From Segatella copri (GTDB taxonomy: Bacteria; Bacteroidota; Bacteroidia; Bacteroidales; Bacteroidaceae), in NCBI RefSeq assembly GCF_026015295.1, contig NZ_JAPDUW010000001.1, positions 3,383,501 through 3,447,500 on the forward strand: a DNA stretch of 64,000 nt, in the 5' to 3' direction. Numbering within the stretch: position 1 is the stretch's first letter; every line of letters begins with the position of its first letter. A model generated the notes under the pieces. The model had not been told where the DNA came from. It searched no databases and saw only the letters and a list, made by a program, of their open reading frames with translations. Both the position numbers and the translations under genes were made by a program. This document shows, piece after piece, positions 34,490-43,731 of the stretch.

Positions 34490-34690
34490 CTTGGTATCTT
34501 CTGCTGTCATCTCGGTCGTGATATATCGAAGGGATGATGCGAGAGGTTGGGAGAGATGGGTCGCCATTGTAAATGCCATCCACATTGGAGAGCAAAACGA
34601 GGGCATCGACATTCAGCATTCTTGCTATCAAGCCCGATAATTCATCGTTATCGGTAAACATCAACTCGTTGAGGCAGGCGGTGTCTGACC
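34490..34690 (-). pseudogene. Fragment of a second glutamate 5-kinase (proB) gene
   Basis: On the minus strand the stretch encodes NELMFTDNDELSGLIARML, then SNVDGIYNGDPSLPTSRIIP, clearly homologous to the middle of the intact ProB at 41214-41996. The residues differ at many positions (ARMLNVDALVLL against AKMMNADTLILL), so it is not a recent copy. Both the N- and C-terminal parts are missing, and it abuts another broken gene. It is a recombination scar or a remnant of an old paralogue. Confidence 0.8.
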
Positions 34691-35091
34691 TTTTTGAAAG
34701 TGCGAAGATAAATTATCAGACAGTGTCTGCTGTTTCATGTGGCGGAAGCGATGACGATGATGTGGCAACGGTTAATGCCGCTTCTGTTATAGCATCTAGC
34801 TATTCTGGAACATTGAAGCCAATAGGCTTCTCTGATGCTCCTGCGGCTTGTTATGTAACTTTAACCCGCCTTTCCTCGAAAACTATTCGTTTGGATAGAT
34901 TACTCTGTGAAAAATTTGATGTAGATTTGAATCCAGTCAACTTGACTATAGTTGATAATGGAAACGGAAGATATACTTTGGAATCGGAAACTTCCAAAAG
35001 CATAGGAGGTACGTAGTATCAAGGGCAGCTAACTTTGACCTATCAAAATAGACTTGGTGTCACATTCTCTTTTACAGGTTGTAAGGATTGA
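34691..35091 (+). pseudogene. Broken calycin-like lipoprotein gene
   Basis: In frame, SAVSCGGSDDDDVATVN looks like the end of a lipoprotein signal plus acidic tether, followed by a beta-rich domain (YSGTLKPIGFSDAPAACYVTLTRLSSKTIRL) resembling Bacteroidota calycin-like proteins. The start is lost: the frame runs directly out of the antisense of the proB fragment. A TAG at 35014-35016 interrupts it, after which the same frame continues YQGQLTLTYQNRLGVTFSFTGC to a TGA at 35089. Truncation plus nonsense mutation makes it a pseudogene. Confidence 0.7.
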
Positions 35092-35105
35092 TTAGTTATA
35101 AAGTA

Positions 35106-35177
35106 AGTAACAGTTAAAAATAACTTGGTGCAAATCTGCTTAGCATTTATTTGTTCCAAGTTATTTTTACTGTTACT
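35106..35177. terminator. Long inverted repeat / terminator
   Basis: AGTAACAGT, AAAAATAACTTGG (35106-35128) faces CCAAGTTATTTTT, ACTGTTACT (35156-35177) with one mismatch and a 27-base loop. It reaches the stop codon of the AAA ATPase gene and can end transcription from both sides. Confidence 0.75.
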
Positions 35178-36595
35178 TAGAGAACAAACAAGTCGTCCAT
35201 TGTTACTGCCGACTGAACATCCCAGGCATAAGGATTGTCGGATAATCCCATGGTCGTAATCATTGTAAGATGTACGGCTTTTTCGGTGCCAGTTTCTTGG
35301 ATGAAACGCTCTCGCTTGTTTTGTAAACTCGCATCTATCGTATTAGTTATCTGAAATGGAGCCTTGGAGTATTTGATTTCACAGAGATTGATGACATCAT
35401 CGCTCCTGTCTATCAGCAAGTCAATCTGTGCTCCCGGCTTATCCTTGCTCCCAGCTACACTCCAAGAATAAACCGTGGTGATAACTCCTTGAATGCCTAG
35501 CTTTGTCTTGATTTGCTCCACATGCTGTAGGCATACTCGTTCAAAAGCCAAACCGCACCACGTGTTGTACTCGGGTTTGCCGGTAATCTTGGTCCAATAT
35601 TGTGCGTCATTGATATAGCTGTCCTTGATAAACTTATAATAAAATAAGGTGTAATTGTCCATTAACTGGAACAAGGCATTCTTAGCTTTCATTCCGATGC
35701 AATTATATTTTCGGATAAATCCGCAGTATTCCAAGTTCTCTAAGTATTCCGTCAACTTGCCATTGTCGGTCAACTTGGTTGCTTGTAAGATTTCTGTTCG
35801 GGTCATTCCGACTTTCTTGGTTGCCAAAGTATCTACTATCGAGAGATAAGGCTTAGGCTGTTTGAACAAAGAGTCGTATAAGTCATCAAACTCGTGACGA
35901 AGATTGCCATCCTCTGAGAAAAATAACTGGTTGATGTTCTGTGCCAGACTCATTCCCGGTTTCAGTTGAGACCAATAAAACGGAACACCTCCCATGATCA
36001 TATAGCCTTCCAAAACCTGTCGGCGATTAAAGCGCAGTCCCATTTCTTCGGAATAGAGTTCGCATTCCCTTAAGCAAAACGGTTTCAGATGAATGCGGAC
36101 AGACACACGGTTGTGCAATCCACCATGATTTTTAATCACCTTATTGATAATCCATGAGGTAGCACTGCCGCAAACGATGAGGAGAATATCCTTGCGGGCG
36201 GAAGCCCATCCATTCCAGAAATGTTCCAAAGCCGAAAGGAAATTGGAGCGTGGAGAATCCATCCATGGCATCTCGTCGATGAACACTACTTTCTTGGGGA
36301 TAGTAGATTGTGCCAACAGTTGCCCCAACCTGTCAAAAGCATCATACCAATCTTTTAACTTCGACTGTTTCTGTTTGCTATATGATGTGAGTGAACGGTT
36401 GAACTCTGCCAATTGTATGCGATTGGTCTCATTTGCCAATCCTGTATGATAAAAGGCAAAGTCATTGTTGAAGGCCTCCCTTACCAGGAAAGTCTTTCCC
36501 ACTCGTCTGCGCCCATATATGGCAACAAACTTCGACTCATCTGCAATCAATGCTTGATGAAGTGTCTTCAGTTCTTCTTTTCTACCTATTAACAT
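35177..36595 (-). CDS. AAA ATPase with C-terminal PD-(D/E)XK-like domain (DUF234/archaeal ATPase type)
   Basis: 472 residues. Walker A is GRRRVGKT (28-35) and Walker B VVFIDEMPW (102-110). A winged-helix-like middle (MTRTEILQATKLTDNGKLTEYLENLEYCGFI) and a C-terminal segment GAQIDLLIDRSDDVINLCEIKYS that fits a D...ExK nuclease-fold core follow. Such proteins are abundant in Bacteroidota and archaea. Their role is unclear, possibly related to mobile DNA or toxin-antitoxin behaviour. It has a perfect minus-strand promoter and sits among pseudogenes. Confidence 0.9.
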   Translation of the reverse strand: MLIGRKEELKTLHQALIADESKFVAIYGRRRVGKTFLVREAFNNDFAFYHTGLANETNRIQLAEFNRSLTSYSKQKQSKLKDWYDAFDRLGQLLAQSTIPKKVVFIDEMPWMDSPRSNFLSALEHFWNGWASARKDILLIVCGSATSWIINKVIKNHGGLHNRVSVRIHLKPFCLRECELYSEEMGLRFNRRQVLEGYMIMGGVPFYWSQLKPGMSLAQNINQLFFSEDGNLRHEFDDLYDSLFKQPKPYLSIVDTLATKKVGMTRTEILQATKLTDNGKLTEYLENLEYCGFIRKYNCIGMKAKNALFQLMDNYTLFYYKFIKDSYINDAQYWTKITGKPEYNTWCGLAFERVCLQHVEQIKTKLGIQGVITTVYSWSVAGSKDKPGAQIDLLIDRSDDVINLCEIKYSKAPFQITNTIDASLQNKRERFIQETGTEKAVHLTMITTMGLSDNPYAWDVQSAVTMDDLFVL

Positions 36596-36620
36596 AGTTC
36601 AAATAGTTATATTTCTGGGG

Positions 36621-36628
36621 CAAATATA
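36621..36628 (-). promoter_or_regulatory. Promoter -7 box (TATATTTG) for the AAA ATPase
   Basis: Minus-strand TAnnTTTG match 26 bases upstream of the start. Confidence 0.6.
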
Positions 36629-36645
36629 CGAAAAAATAGTGAGAT

Positions 36646-36834
36646 AACGTGCGGAATCTATCTTTTTTAGATATATTCCGCACGTTTAAAGTATATTTTT
36701 AACGTTTGTTACTATAAAAAGGAAAGAAAAGAGTATGCGGAATAGCGCAAATATGAAGCGATATCTAAGAAAATGTGCTTTAAACGTGCGGAATCTATCT
36801 TTTTTAGATACATTCCGCACGTTTAAAGCATATC
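36646..36834. repeat. Two copies of a ~50-base perfect palindrome, 137 bases apart
   Basis: Each copy contains AACGTGCGGAAT and ATTCCGCACGTT with CTATC/GATA inside and a T6 centre. The first spans about 36646-36696 (hairpin to 36686). The second, extended by TTTAAA arms, spans 36779-36827. They differ by only a few bases. A partial third half (TGCGGAATAGCG) lies between. They could be the ends of a small non-autonomous element or back-to-back terminators. Confidence 0.8.
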
Positions 36835-36960
36835 ATCCTCGCCATCACGCCTAATGGGCAGTTTATGCTTGTGGCGTGCCGTGGCAGTCATGTGATTCAG
36901 GTTTTCAAAATCAATAAGAAAACTGGAATGATGGTTGATACGAAGCAGGATATGTTCTGA
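36829..36960 (+). pseudogene. C-terminal fragment of a 6-phosphogluconolactonase-type (beta-propeller) gene
   Basis: The plus strand reads AITPNGQFMLVACRGSHVI then QVFKINKKTGMMVDTKQDMF and a TGA at 36958. This is the typical last blade of the lactonase/YbhE propeller family. The upstream nine tenths are missing: the homology starts right at the second palindrome. It is a dead remnant. Confidence 0.75.
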
Positions 36961-38577
36961 TTAGCCTATCACATTGCATAGTCGGTTGATGGCTGCATCA
37001 AAAGTGGTGAGGTCTTTGGCTCGCTTTCTGATGGCTGCCTTGTAATTATAGATGGTTTGCGTAGAATAGAACAGGAGGGTGGCCAGTTCCTGTCCATCCG
37101 TAATTCCCAGTCGCATCAGTGCATAGATACGCAGTTCCTTGGTGAGACTGTTAGGGGCAGGGAGAACAATCTGCTTTTCTGGCAACAGCAGTTGGTTGAA
37201 CTCTTCCACGAAATTCGGATACAAGTCAATGAATGCCTTGTCGAAGCGAATATAGAAGTTGGCTGCCTCTTCTTCTGCCAGCTTGTAGCTGTTGATGGCA
37301 GTCAGAAGATCGGCAGTTTGCTTTGCCTTGATTTTGCGGCTTACCAATTTGCGATAATCATCCAGTTTCTTGATATATACGGCACTGATGTCCATAAATA
37401 AATGCATATAGGTCTCTCTTCGTTTATTGGTGTTGAGCAGCTTCTGGTTCAGTTCGCCCAAGAGTGTATTTTGGCTTTTTATCTCCCTACGGCTCTTGGC
37501 TAGGCGCTTGTTCATCTTGAACGCAAAGAAAGCCATGGCAAGGAATCCTAGCGACAGGATGCTCACGATGACGAGAGATGCTGTTACGATGCGGTTCTTG
37601 CGTACTTCTGCCTGATGGTTCGTTTCTGTGATAAGGGGAAGTATGCGTGAAATCTCAACCATGCGGAGACGGTTGTTGTAGAATTGGGCATCCTCCATGG
37701 AGCAATAGAGGTATTTGGCAACCCTCTTTGCATAGGAGGCATCCTTATTATATAGATAGGTGGAAAACTCCTGAAGGGCCAGATTCTCCTTCAGGGGACA
37801 TATCTGGTCTGAGATGGCTGCTTCTACAATATACTTTTCGTATAAATCCTTTTGGTCGGTATCATAATAATAGCGGGCTATGCAATAAGCCGATGAGGCA
37901 TACACACGGCTGTTCAGGGGACTGGCAGAAAGCGCCTTCATGTAGAACTGAAGTGTTTTTTTGCTTGTACGCTGCTTTAGAAATTCAATCTCTCCTGACA
38001 GATAGTAATAAAGAGCGGATTCCTTGTTGCCGATATGCTCAAGAGTCTTGCCTAAATAAAAACGTTTCTTGGCTTCTAATCCTTCTTGAAACTCCGACTT
38101 GTTGCAGAAAGTTTCCCAGTAGTTATATACCCAAGTCAAGGTATAATAATAGTATTGCAATAATTTAGGTGACATTTTCTCCACGTCTATTGCGAGCATT
38201 AAGTCTTCTGCCTGGCTGTAGAAACCGCCTGTTGACAGCACTGCCGCACGATTGATTTTATTCAGGTTGATGAAATAATCATCCTGAAGTTGTACTGCCA
38301 GCTGGTAGCCCTTCTTGGCGTATGTCATGGCAGAGTCGTAACGATAGGTATAATACTCTCTGTAAATCTGGTTATAGAGACTAAGTTGGCTGCGCTTGTC
38401 GGAAGTCATGTATAGTTGCTTTTTGAGTCTTAGCAGTTTCGCTTCTTTTCTTTGGGTAAACTTGCTTCGCTGAGCGATGTAACTGTCTAAACGATGGAAC
38501 AGCTGTTCCTCGTTTAAGGAAGAAGCATTTGCCAGTAATGGCATAAACATCATTAAGAACCACAATACTACTTTCAT
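36961..38577 (-). CDS. DUF6377-type TPR membrane regulator
   Basis: 538 residues. A signal peptide (1-19, FLMMFMPLLANASS) leads to TPR-like helices in the periplasm (about 20-320), one transmembrane helix (about 330-352, LVIVSILSLGFLAMAFFAF), a coiled coil, and a cytoplasmic C terminus with a LuxR-like helix-turn-helix (ELRIYALMRLGITDGQELATLLFYSTQTIYNYKAAIRKRAK). I recognise the DUF6377 architecture of Bacteroidota, thought to be a one-component membrane regulator. It is divergent from the alpha-galactosidase gene with a 300-base spacer, so control of that gene is a natural guess. Confidence 0.82.
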   Translation of the reverse strand: MKVVLWFLMMFMPLLANASSLNEEQLFHRLDSYIAQRSKFTQRKEAKLLRLKKQLYMTSDKRSQLSLYNQIYREYYTYRYDSAMTYAKKGYQLAVQLQDDYFINLNKINRAAVLSTGGFYSQAEDLMLAIDVEKMSPKLLQYYYYTLTWVYNYWETFCNKSEFQEGLEAKKRFYLGKTLEHIGNKESALYYYLSGEIEFLKQRTSKKTLQFYMKALSASPLNSRVYASSAYCIARYYYDTDQKDLYEKYIVEAAISDQICPLKENLALQEFSTYLYNKDASYAKRVAKYLYCSMEDAQFYNNRLRMVEISRILPLITETNHQAEVRKNRIVTASLVIVSILSLGFLAMAFFAFKMNKRLAKSRREIKSQNTLLGELNQKLLNTNKRRETYMHLFMDISAVYIKKLDDYRKLVSRKIKAKQTADLLTAINSYKLAEEEAANFYIRFDKAFIDLYPNFVEEFNQLLLPEKQIVLPAPNSLTKELRIYALMRLGITDGQELATLLFYSTQTIYNYKAAIRKRAKDLTTFDAAINRLCNVIG

Positions 38578-38642
38578 AACTATTTAATTGTTATTGTTAC
38601 TATCTGATAGGCTATAAGAAAGCCTTATAATTGTATTTACTG

Positions 38643-38650
38643 CAAAGATA
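38643..38650 (-). promoter_or_regulatory. Promoter -7 box (TATCTTTG) for the DUF6377 gene
   Basis: Perfect minus-strand TAnnTTTG match 66 bases upstream of the start. Confidence 0.65.
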
Positions 38651-38797
38651 CTACATTTATTTTTCTTTTTAATATCTACTCTGTTAAAAAGTATTAATAT
38701 CTTTGATGTCTTGATTATTAGTGGTCTATGAACTTAATAAACCTAGTATTTATCTACTCGTAACCTACACATGATGTCAATGTTTGAAAAATCTCCT

Positions 38798-38805
38798 TAA
38801 CTTTG
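38798..38805 (+). promoter_or_regulatory. Promoter -7 box (TAACTTTG) for the alpha-galactosidase
   Basis: TAnnTTTG match 80 bases upstream of the start. The intervening 5' region has no obvious hairpin. Confidence 0.6.
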
Positions 38806-38884
38806 CAACTGCAATCGAATCGCATTCGGTAGCAAGTGAAATCATGTACAACTAAGAATAAACAACTGTAAGATTTGTAAGATT

Positions 38885-41116
38885 ATGAACTTAAGAATCC
38901 GTACATTCTCTATGGAACGTAAAAAACAAAGAACAACGAAAAAGGTATTTATGATTATCGCAGCGATGTGCATGACATCTATTATGGCATCTGCTCAAAA
39001 GACCATCAGAGTGTCAACAGACAAGACCGACCTCGTGATGCAGGTTTCTCCTAAGGGTCGCCTCTACCAAGTGTATCTGGGTGACAAGTTGAAGAATCCA
39101 TCTGATTACAATCATCTGAAGTGGGATGTATATGCGGCTTCTGATGGTTCCGTCTGCCAGCGAGGTCATGAGGTTTATGCAACCTCTGGTGCTGAAGATT
39201 TCTTCGAGCCGGCAGTGGCAGTGACCCATGCAGATGGTAATATGACCACCTATTTGTATTACCAGTCTTCTGAAGAAAAGGCTATCAGTGGAGGTGTTGA
39301 GACCATCATCACTCTTAAGGACAAGGTGTATCCGCTGACCGTGAAACTCCACTATGCAGCTTACCCTAAGGAGAACGTCATCAAGGCATGGAGCGAAATC
39401 TCTCATAAGGAGAAAGCTCCGGTAACGCTTTGGAGATATAGCTCAACAATGCTTTATTTCAAGGCAAACAAGTATTTCGTTACCAATTATCATAGCGACT
39501 GGGCTAAGGAAGGCCAGCCTGAAACTTGCCAGTTGACTGCTGGTAAGAAAATTGTTGATACTAAGTTGGGTACCCGTGCAGCCATGCAGGAGGAGCCTTT
39601 CTTTGAACTGGGATTCGATGAGCCTGCCAAGGAGAATGAGGGCAAGGTGATGCTTGGAACCATCGGATGGCCTGGCAACTTCCGCTTTACCTTCGAGGTA
39701 GATAACGTGGGAGCTCTTCGTGTTATTCCTGCCATCAATCCATACGCCTCTAACTATAAGCTGAAGGCTGGTGAAACGTTCACTACCCCTGAGTTTATCT
39801 TTGCCATGAGCGATAATGGTATCGGTGAGGCTTCCCGTAATTTGCACAATTGGGCTCGCCAGTATCAGGTAAACATGGGTATGGAAGATCGCCTTACGCT
39901 CTTGAATAACTGGGAGAATACTGGCTTCGACTTCAACCAGCAGAGTCTTGCTGAGTTGATGAAGGATGCCAAGGACCTGGGTGTAGATATGTTCTTGCTT
40001 GATGATGGTTGGTTTGCCAACAAGTATCCTCGTAAGGACGACCATGCAGGTCTCGGCGACTGGGAGGCTACCAAGAGCAAACTGCCTGATGGAATACCTG
40101 GATTGGTAAGAGATGCCAAGAAGGCTGGTGTAAAGTTTGGTATTTGGATTGAGCCAGAGATGGTGAATCCTAAGAGTGAACTCTTCGAGAAGCATCCTGA
40201 CTGGGTCATCATGCAGCCAAAGCGTGATACCTATTATTACCGCAACCAGCTGGTACTTGATATCAGTAATCCTAAGGTACAGGATTATGTGTTCGGCATC
40301 GTGGATCGCATCATGACAGAGAATCCGGATGTGGCTTACTTCAAGTGGGACTGCAACAGTGTGATTACCAATATCTATTCTCCATATCATAAGGAGAATC
40401 AGGGTAATTTCTATATCGATCATGTCCGTGGTATCTACAAGGTGCTTACCCGTATTCATAACAAGTATCCTAAGTTGCCGATGATGCTCTGCTCTGGCGG
40501 TGGCGGCAGAATGGATTATGAGATGCTTAAGTATTTCACAGAGTTCTGGTGTTCAGACGATACTGATCCATACGAGCGCCTCTACATCCAGTGGAGCCTG
40601 TCGAAGTTCTTCCCAGCCAAGACCATGGGTTCGCATGTAACCAACTGGAACAAGAATACCAGTGTGAAGTTCCGCACCGATGTTTGCAGTTCATGTAAGT
40701 TGGGCTTTGATATCGACCTCAAGTCGCTTTCTGGTGATGACTACAAGTTTGTGCAGAATGCTGTCAAGAACTACGATAGCATGAAGCCTATGATTCTCGA
40801 GGGCGACCAGTATCGCCTGGTTTCTCCATACGAAGGCAACCATTGTGCCATTAACTATGTAAGTAAGGACAAGCAGCGTGCCGTTCTCTTTGTATACGAC
40901 TTGCATCCACGCTACAAGGAGCCTGTGATGAATGTGAAGATGCAGGGATTGGATGCCGATAAGGTTTATACCGTAAAGGAGACTAATCTGATACCTGGAA
41001 AGGAGTCTGATTTGGAGTGCAATGGCAAGCAGTACAGCGGTGACTATCTGATGAAAGTCGGCTTGAATGTATTCAGCCAGACCGATGGAACGAGCCACGT
41101 ATTGGTATTAGAATAA
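38885..41116 (+). CDS. Alpha-galactosidase, glycoside hydrolase family 36
   Basis: 743 residues with an N-terminal signal sequence (KVFMIIAAMCMTSIMASAQ), so periplasmic or surface. An in-frame ATG nine codons later (38912) is an equally possible start. The N-terminal beta-sandwich is followed by a TIM barrel: FLLDDGWFANKYPRKDDHAGLGDW, GIWIEPEMVNPKSEL, the nucleophile in YFKWDCN (Asp489) and the acid/base in WCSDDTDP (Asp558). It removes terminal alpha-galactose from raffinose-type or galactomannan sugars. It stands without a SusC/D pair. A DUF6377 regulator lies divergent. Confidence 0.94.
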   Translation: MNLRIRTFSMERKKQRTTKKVFMIIAAMCMTSIMASAQKTIRVSTDKTDLVMQVSPKGRLYQVYLGDKLKNPSDYNHLKWDVYAASDGSVCQRGHEVYATSGAEDFFEPAVAVTHADGNMTTYLYYQSSEEKAISGGVETIITLKDKVYPLTVKLHYAAYPKENVIKAWSEISHKEKAPVTLWRYSSTMLYFKANKYFVTNYHSDWAKEGQPETCQLTAGKKIVDTKLGTRAAMQEEPFFELGFDEPAKENEGKVMLGTIGWPGNFRFTFEVDNVGALRVIPAINPYASNYKLKAGETFTTPEFIFAMSDNGIGEASRNLHNWARQYQVNMGMEDRLTLLNNWENTGFDFNQQSLAELMKDAKDLGVDMFLLDDGWFANKYPRKDDHAGLGDWEATKSKLPDGIPGLVRDAKKAGVKFGIWIEPEMVNPKSELFEKHPDWVIMQPKRDTYYYRNQLVLDISNPKVQDYVFGIVDRIMTENPDVAYFKWDCNSVITNIYSPYHKENQGNFYIDHVRGIYKVLTRIHNKYPKLPMMLCSGGGGRMDYEMLKYFTEFWCSDDTDPYERLYIQWSLSKFFPAKTMGSHVTNWNKNTSVKFRTDVCSSCKLGFDIDLKSLSGDDYKFVQNAVKNYDSMKPMILEGDQYRLVSPYEGNHCAINYVSKDKQRAVLFVYDLHPRYKEPVMNVKMQGLDADKVYTVKETNLIPGKESDLECNGKQYSGDYLMKVGLNVFSQTDGTSHVLVLE

Positions 41117-41142
41117 CGTATCAACTATTCATAATAAAAACG

Positions 41143-41182
41143 AAAAGCAGCAAAGTCTATACAAATAGGCTTGCTGCTTTTT
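41143..41182. terminator. Bidirectional terminator between the alpha-galactosidase and proB
   Basis: AAAAGCAGCAA, then GTCTAT, pairs with ATAGGC and TTGCTGCTTTT around an ACAA loop; T-tract at the end. Confidence 0.9.
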
Positions 41183-41213
41183 TAGGTTTCTGTATTTCTT
41201 ATCCCTAATGAAT

Positions 41214-41996
41214 TTACTTGTTTAGTGGTCTTGCCACAAACTCAGTATGAAGGGTCTCCATCGGATGCTCCTTCAGATTGATGAGGATGTTTGGCGTATT
41301 GCCGTTGGCGATGATTACCTTGATGCCGGCATTGGCTACGTCGTGAGCGGTCTTTACTTTCGATGTCATGCCGCCTCTGCCGTGACTGCTCTTGCTGGCA
41401 AGGATGTACTCACTGATGTCACGGTCGTAATAAACCGATGGGATGATGCGGGTGGTAGGCTCGCTTGGGTCACCATTGTAGATGCCATCCACATTACTTA
41501 ATAGAATCAATGTGTCGGCATTCATCATCTTGGCAATCAAGCCAGACAACTCATCGTTATCCGTAAACATCAGCTCGGTGATGCACACGGTATCGTTCTC
41601 GTTGACGATAGGGAGTACGTTGTTTTCCAGCATCACCTGCATGCAGGCCTCCTGGTTCTTATACTGCTCTTCGGCACCGAAATTCTCCTTCATGGTCAAT
41701 ACCTGACCAATCTTTATCTTATATTCACGGAAAAGGTTGTAATAGAGACCAACGAGTTTCACCTGTCCGATGGCAGAGAACAGCTGGCGTTGCTCCACGT
41801 TGTCCAAATGATGGTCAACATGCAGTTCGGCTCTTCCGGCAGCCACGGCTCCAGAAGAAACCAGAATCACCTCATAGTCGTGTTTTCTGAGCCAGACAAT
41901 CTGATCCACAATCGCCGACATTCTCGTTACATCCAGTTTTCCGTCTTCTCGGGTCAGCACGTTGCTGCCCACCTTTACTACGATTCTTTTTCCCAT
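41214..41996 (-). CDS. proB: Glutamate 5-kinase (no PUA domain)
   Basis: 260 residues of the amino-acid kinase family: RIVVKVGSNVLTREDGKLD at the start, ILVSSGAVAAGR, and the FTDNDELSGLIAKMMNADTLI and GIYNGDP blocks. It phosphorylates glutamate in the first proline step. It lacks the C-terminal PUA domain of the 367-residue E. coli enzyme, a shorter form known in other bacteria. ProA and ProC are encoded elsewhere in the window. A truncated relative lies at 34.5 kb. Confidence 0.95.
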   Translation of the reverse strand: MGKRIVVKVGSNVLTREDGKLDVTRMSAIVDQIVWLRKHDYEVILVSSGAVAAGRAELHVDHHLDNVEQRQLFSAIGQVKLVGLYYNLFREYKIKIGQVLTMKENFGAEEQYKNQEACMQVMLENNVLPIVNENDTVCITELMFTDNDELSGLIAKMMNADTLILLSNVDGIYNGDPSEPTTRIIPSVYYDRDISEYILASKSSHGRGGMTSKVKTAHDVANAGIKVIIANGNTPNILINLKEHPMETLHTEFVARPLNK

Positions 41997-42059
41997 TTTA
42001 TGCCGATATTTAGTTGGAGCAAGGAATCTGTTGTTTCAAATTCCTTGCCCCTTCAATCA

Positions 42060-43721
42060 TTATTTCTTTTTATTGTCTTTTTCCCGAATCTCTACTCTTC
42101 GAATCTTGCCGGAGATGGTCTTTGGCAGTTCATCTACGAATTCGATGATGCGAGGATATTTATAAGGAGCAGTCTCATGCTTCACATGATCCTGCAACTT
42201 CTTGACGAGATCTGGACCCGCCATACTCTTGTATTCATCCTTCAGTACAACGGTAGCCTTGACTACCATACCGCGGATTGGGTCTGGCACACCGGTGATG
42301 GCGCACTCTACTACGGCAGGGTGAGTCATCAGGGCATTCTCTACCTCGAAAGGACCGATGCGGTAACCCGAACTCTTGATCACGTCGTCGATTCTTCCCT
42401 CAAACCAGAAGTAGCCTTCCTCATCACGCCAAGCCATATCACCTGTATGATAGAAACCATCGTGCCAAACCGATTTGGTCTGCTTTTCATCGCGATAGTA
42501 ATATTTGAAGAGACCGATAGGCTTGTCATCGCCGATGCGGATGCAAATCTCGCCCTTTTCACCATCTTCGCATTCCGTCATGTCTGGGCGAAGGATGTGA
42601 ACATCATATTGTGGGTTTGGCTTGCCCATGCTTCCTGGCTTTGGCTTGATCCAAGGGAAGGTTCCCAATGTCATGGTGGTCTCGGTCTGTCCGAAGCCCT
42701 CGTAAATCTGAACACCAGTTAGCTTCTGGAAGGTCTCTGCCACGGATGGGTTCATTGCCTCACCCGCTGTGGTGCAGTATTCAAGACTGCTGAGATCATA
42801 CTTAGAGAAATCCTCCTGAATCATGAAGCGGTAGATAGTAGGAGGGGCACAGAAAGAGGTGATGTGATACTTCTCAATCTGGCGCATGATCTTATCCGCT
42901 GTAAACTTCTCGTGGTCGAAGACGAAGACGGTAGCTCCGGCAAACCATTGTCCGTAGAGCTTGCCCCATACAGCCTTGCCCCAACCGGTATCGGCTACGG
43001 TAAGGTGGATGGAGTTCTCGTGGAGATTGTGCCAATATACACCCGTGGTCAGATGACCGAGCGCATAGAGGTGATCGTGTGCCACCATCTTTGGCTCGCC
43101 AGTGGTTCCCGATGTGAAGTACATCAGCAGGGTATCTTCGTTAGAGTTTACATGTTCTGGGCGAACGAAAGGAGCACATTCGTTCCATTCCTTCATCCAG
43201 TCGTGGAAACCTTCAGGGATATCCGGACCGATACTAATCAATGTCTTGACAGTCGGACTCTCTGGCATTGCCTGATTAACCTGCTCTACCACGTAATCAT
43301 CGCCGCAGCAGATGATAGCCTTCACGCTTGCTGCATTGTTGCGGTAAATGATGTCGTGCTTGGTAAGCATGTGGGTAGCAGGGATGGCTACGGCACCCAA
43401 CTTGTGGAGACCGAGCATGGCGAGCCACCACTGATAGTGACGCTTCAGAATCAGCATCACCTTATCATCGTGACCGATGCCGAGACTCTGGAAGTAAGCA
43501 GCAGCCTTGTCGCTCTGCTCCTTCAGATCCTTGTATGTAAAACGGATTTCTTCGCCACGTTCACTTGCCCAAAGCAGCGCCACGTGGTCTGGTTTGATCT
43601 TTGCCCATTCATCCATCACGTCGTAGGCAAAGTTGAAATCTTCTGGTATGATAAACTCCAGATGCTCCTTGAAGTCTTGCTCTGAAGTGAATTTTGTCTG
43701 TTTTAGAAATCTCTCGATCAT
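42060..43721 (-). CDS. AMP-forming acyl-CoA synthetase
   Basis: 553 residues of the ANL superfamily. The P-loop-like YFTSGTTGEPKMVAHDH (about 205-220), EGFGQTETTMT, the hinge HTGDMAWRDEEGYFWFEGRIDDVIKSSGYRIGPFEVE and the catalytic lysine region PKTISGKIRR are all present. It resembles medium-chain or acetyl-CoA-like synthetases. The substrate is not fixed by motifs. An HTH-cupin regulator gene lies 10 bases upstream in the same operon, a pair common in Bacteroidota. Confidence 0.9.
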   Translation of the reverse strand: MIERFLKQTKFTSEQDFKEHLEFIIPEDFNFAYDVMDEWAKIKPDHVALLWASERGEEIRFTYKDLKEQSDKAAAYFQSLGIGHDDKVMLILKRHYQWWLAMLGLHKLGAVAIPATHMLTKHDIIYRNNAASVKAIICCGDDYVVEQVNQAMPESPTVKTLISIGPDIPEGFHDWMKEWNECAPFVRPEHVNSNEDTLLMYFTSGTTGEPKMVAHDHLYALGHLTTGVYWHNLHENSIHLTVADTGWGKAVWGKLYGQWFAGATVFVFDHEKFTADKIMRQIEKYHITSFCAPPTIYRFMIQEDFSKYDLSSLEYCTTAGEAMNPSVAETFQKLTGVQIYEGFGQTETTMTLGTFPWIKPKPGSMGKPNPQYDVHILRPDMTECEDGEKGEICIRIGDDKPIGLFKYYYRDEKQTKSVWHDGFYHTGDMAWRDEEGYFWFEGRIDDVIKSSGYRIGPFEVENALMTHPAVVECAITGVPDPIRGMVVKATVVLKDEYKSMAGPDLVKKLQDHVKHETAPYKYPRIIEFVDELPKTISGKIRRVEIREKDNKKK

Positions 43722-43731
43722 AGTTACTCTT

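Noticed and set aside
34573..35016. 147-codon plus-strand ORF as one intact gene
   Set aside because: Its first 35-40 codons are antisense to the proB fragment and only the rest is lipoprotein-like. It is better read as a chimera of two remnants.
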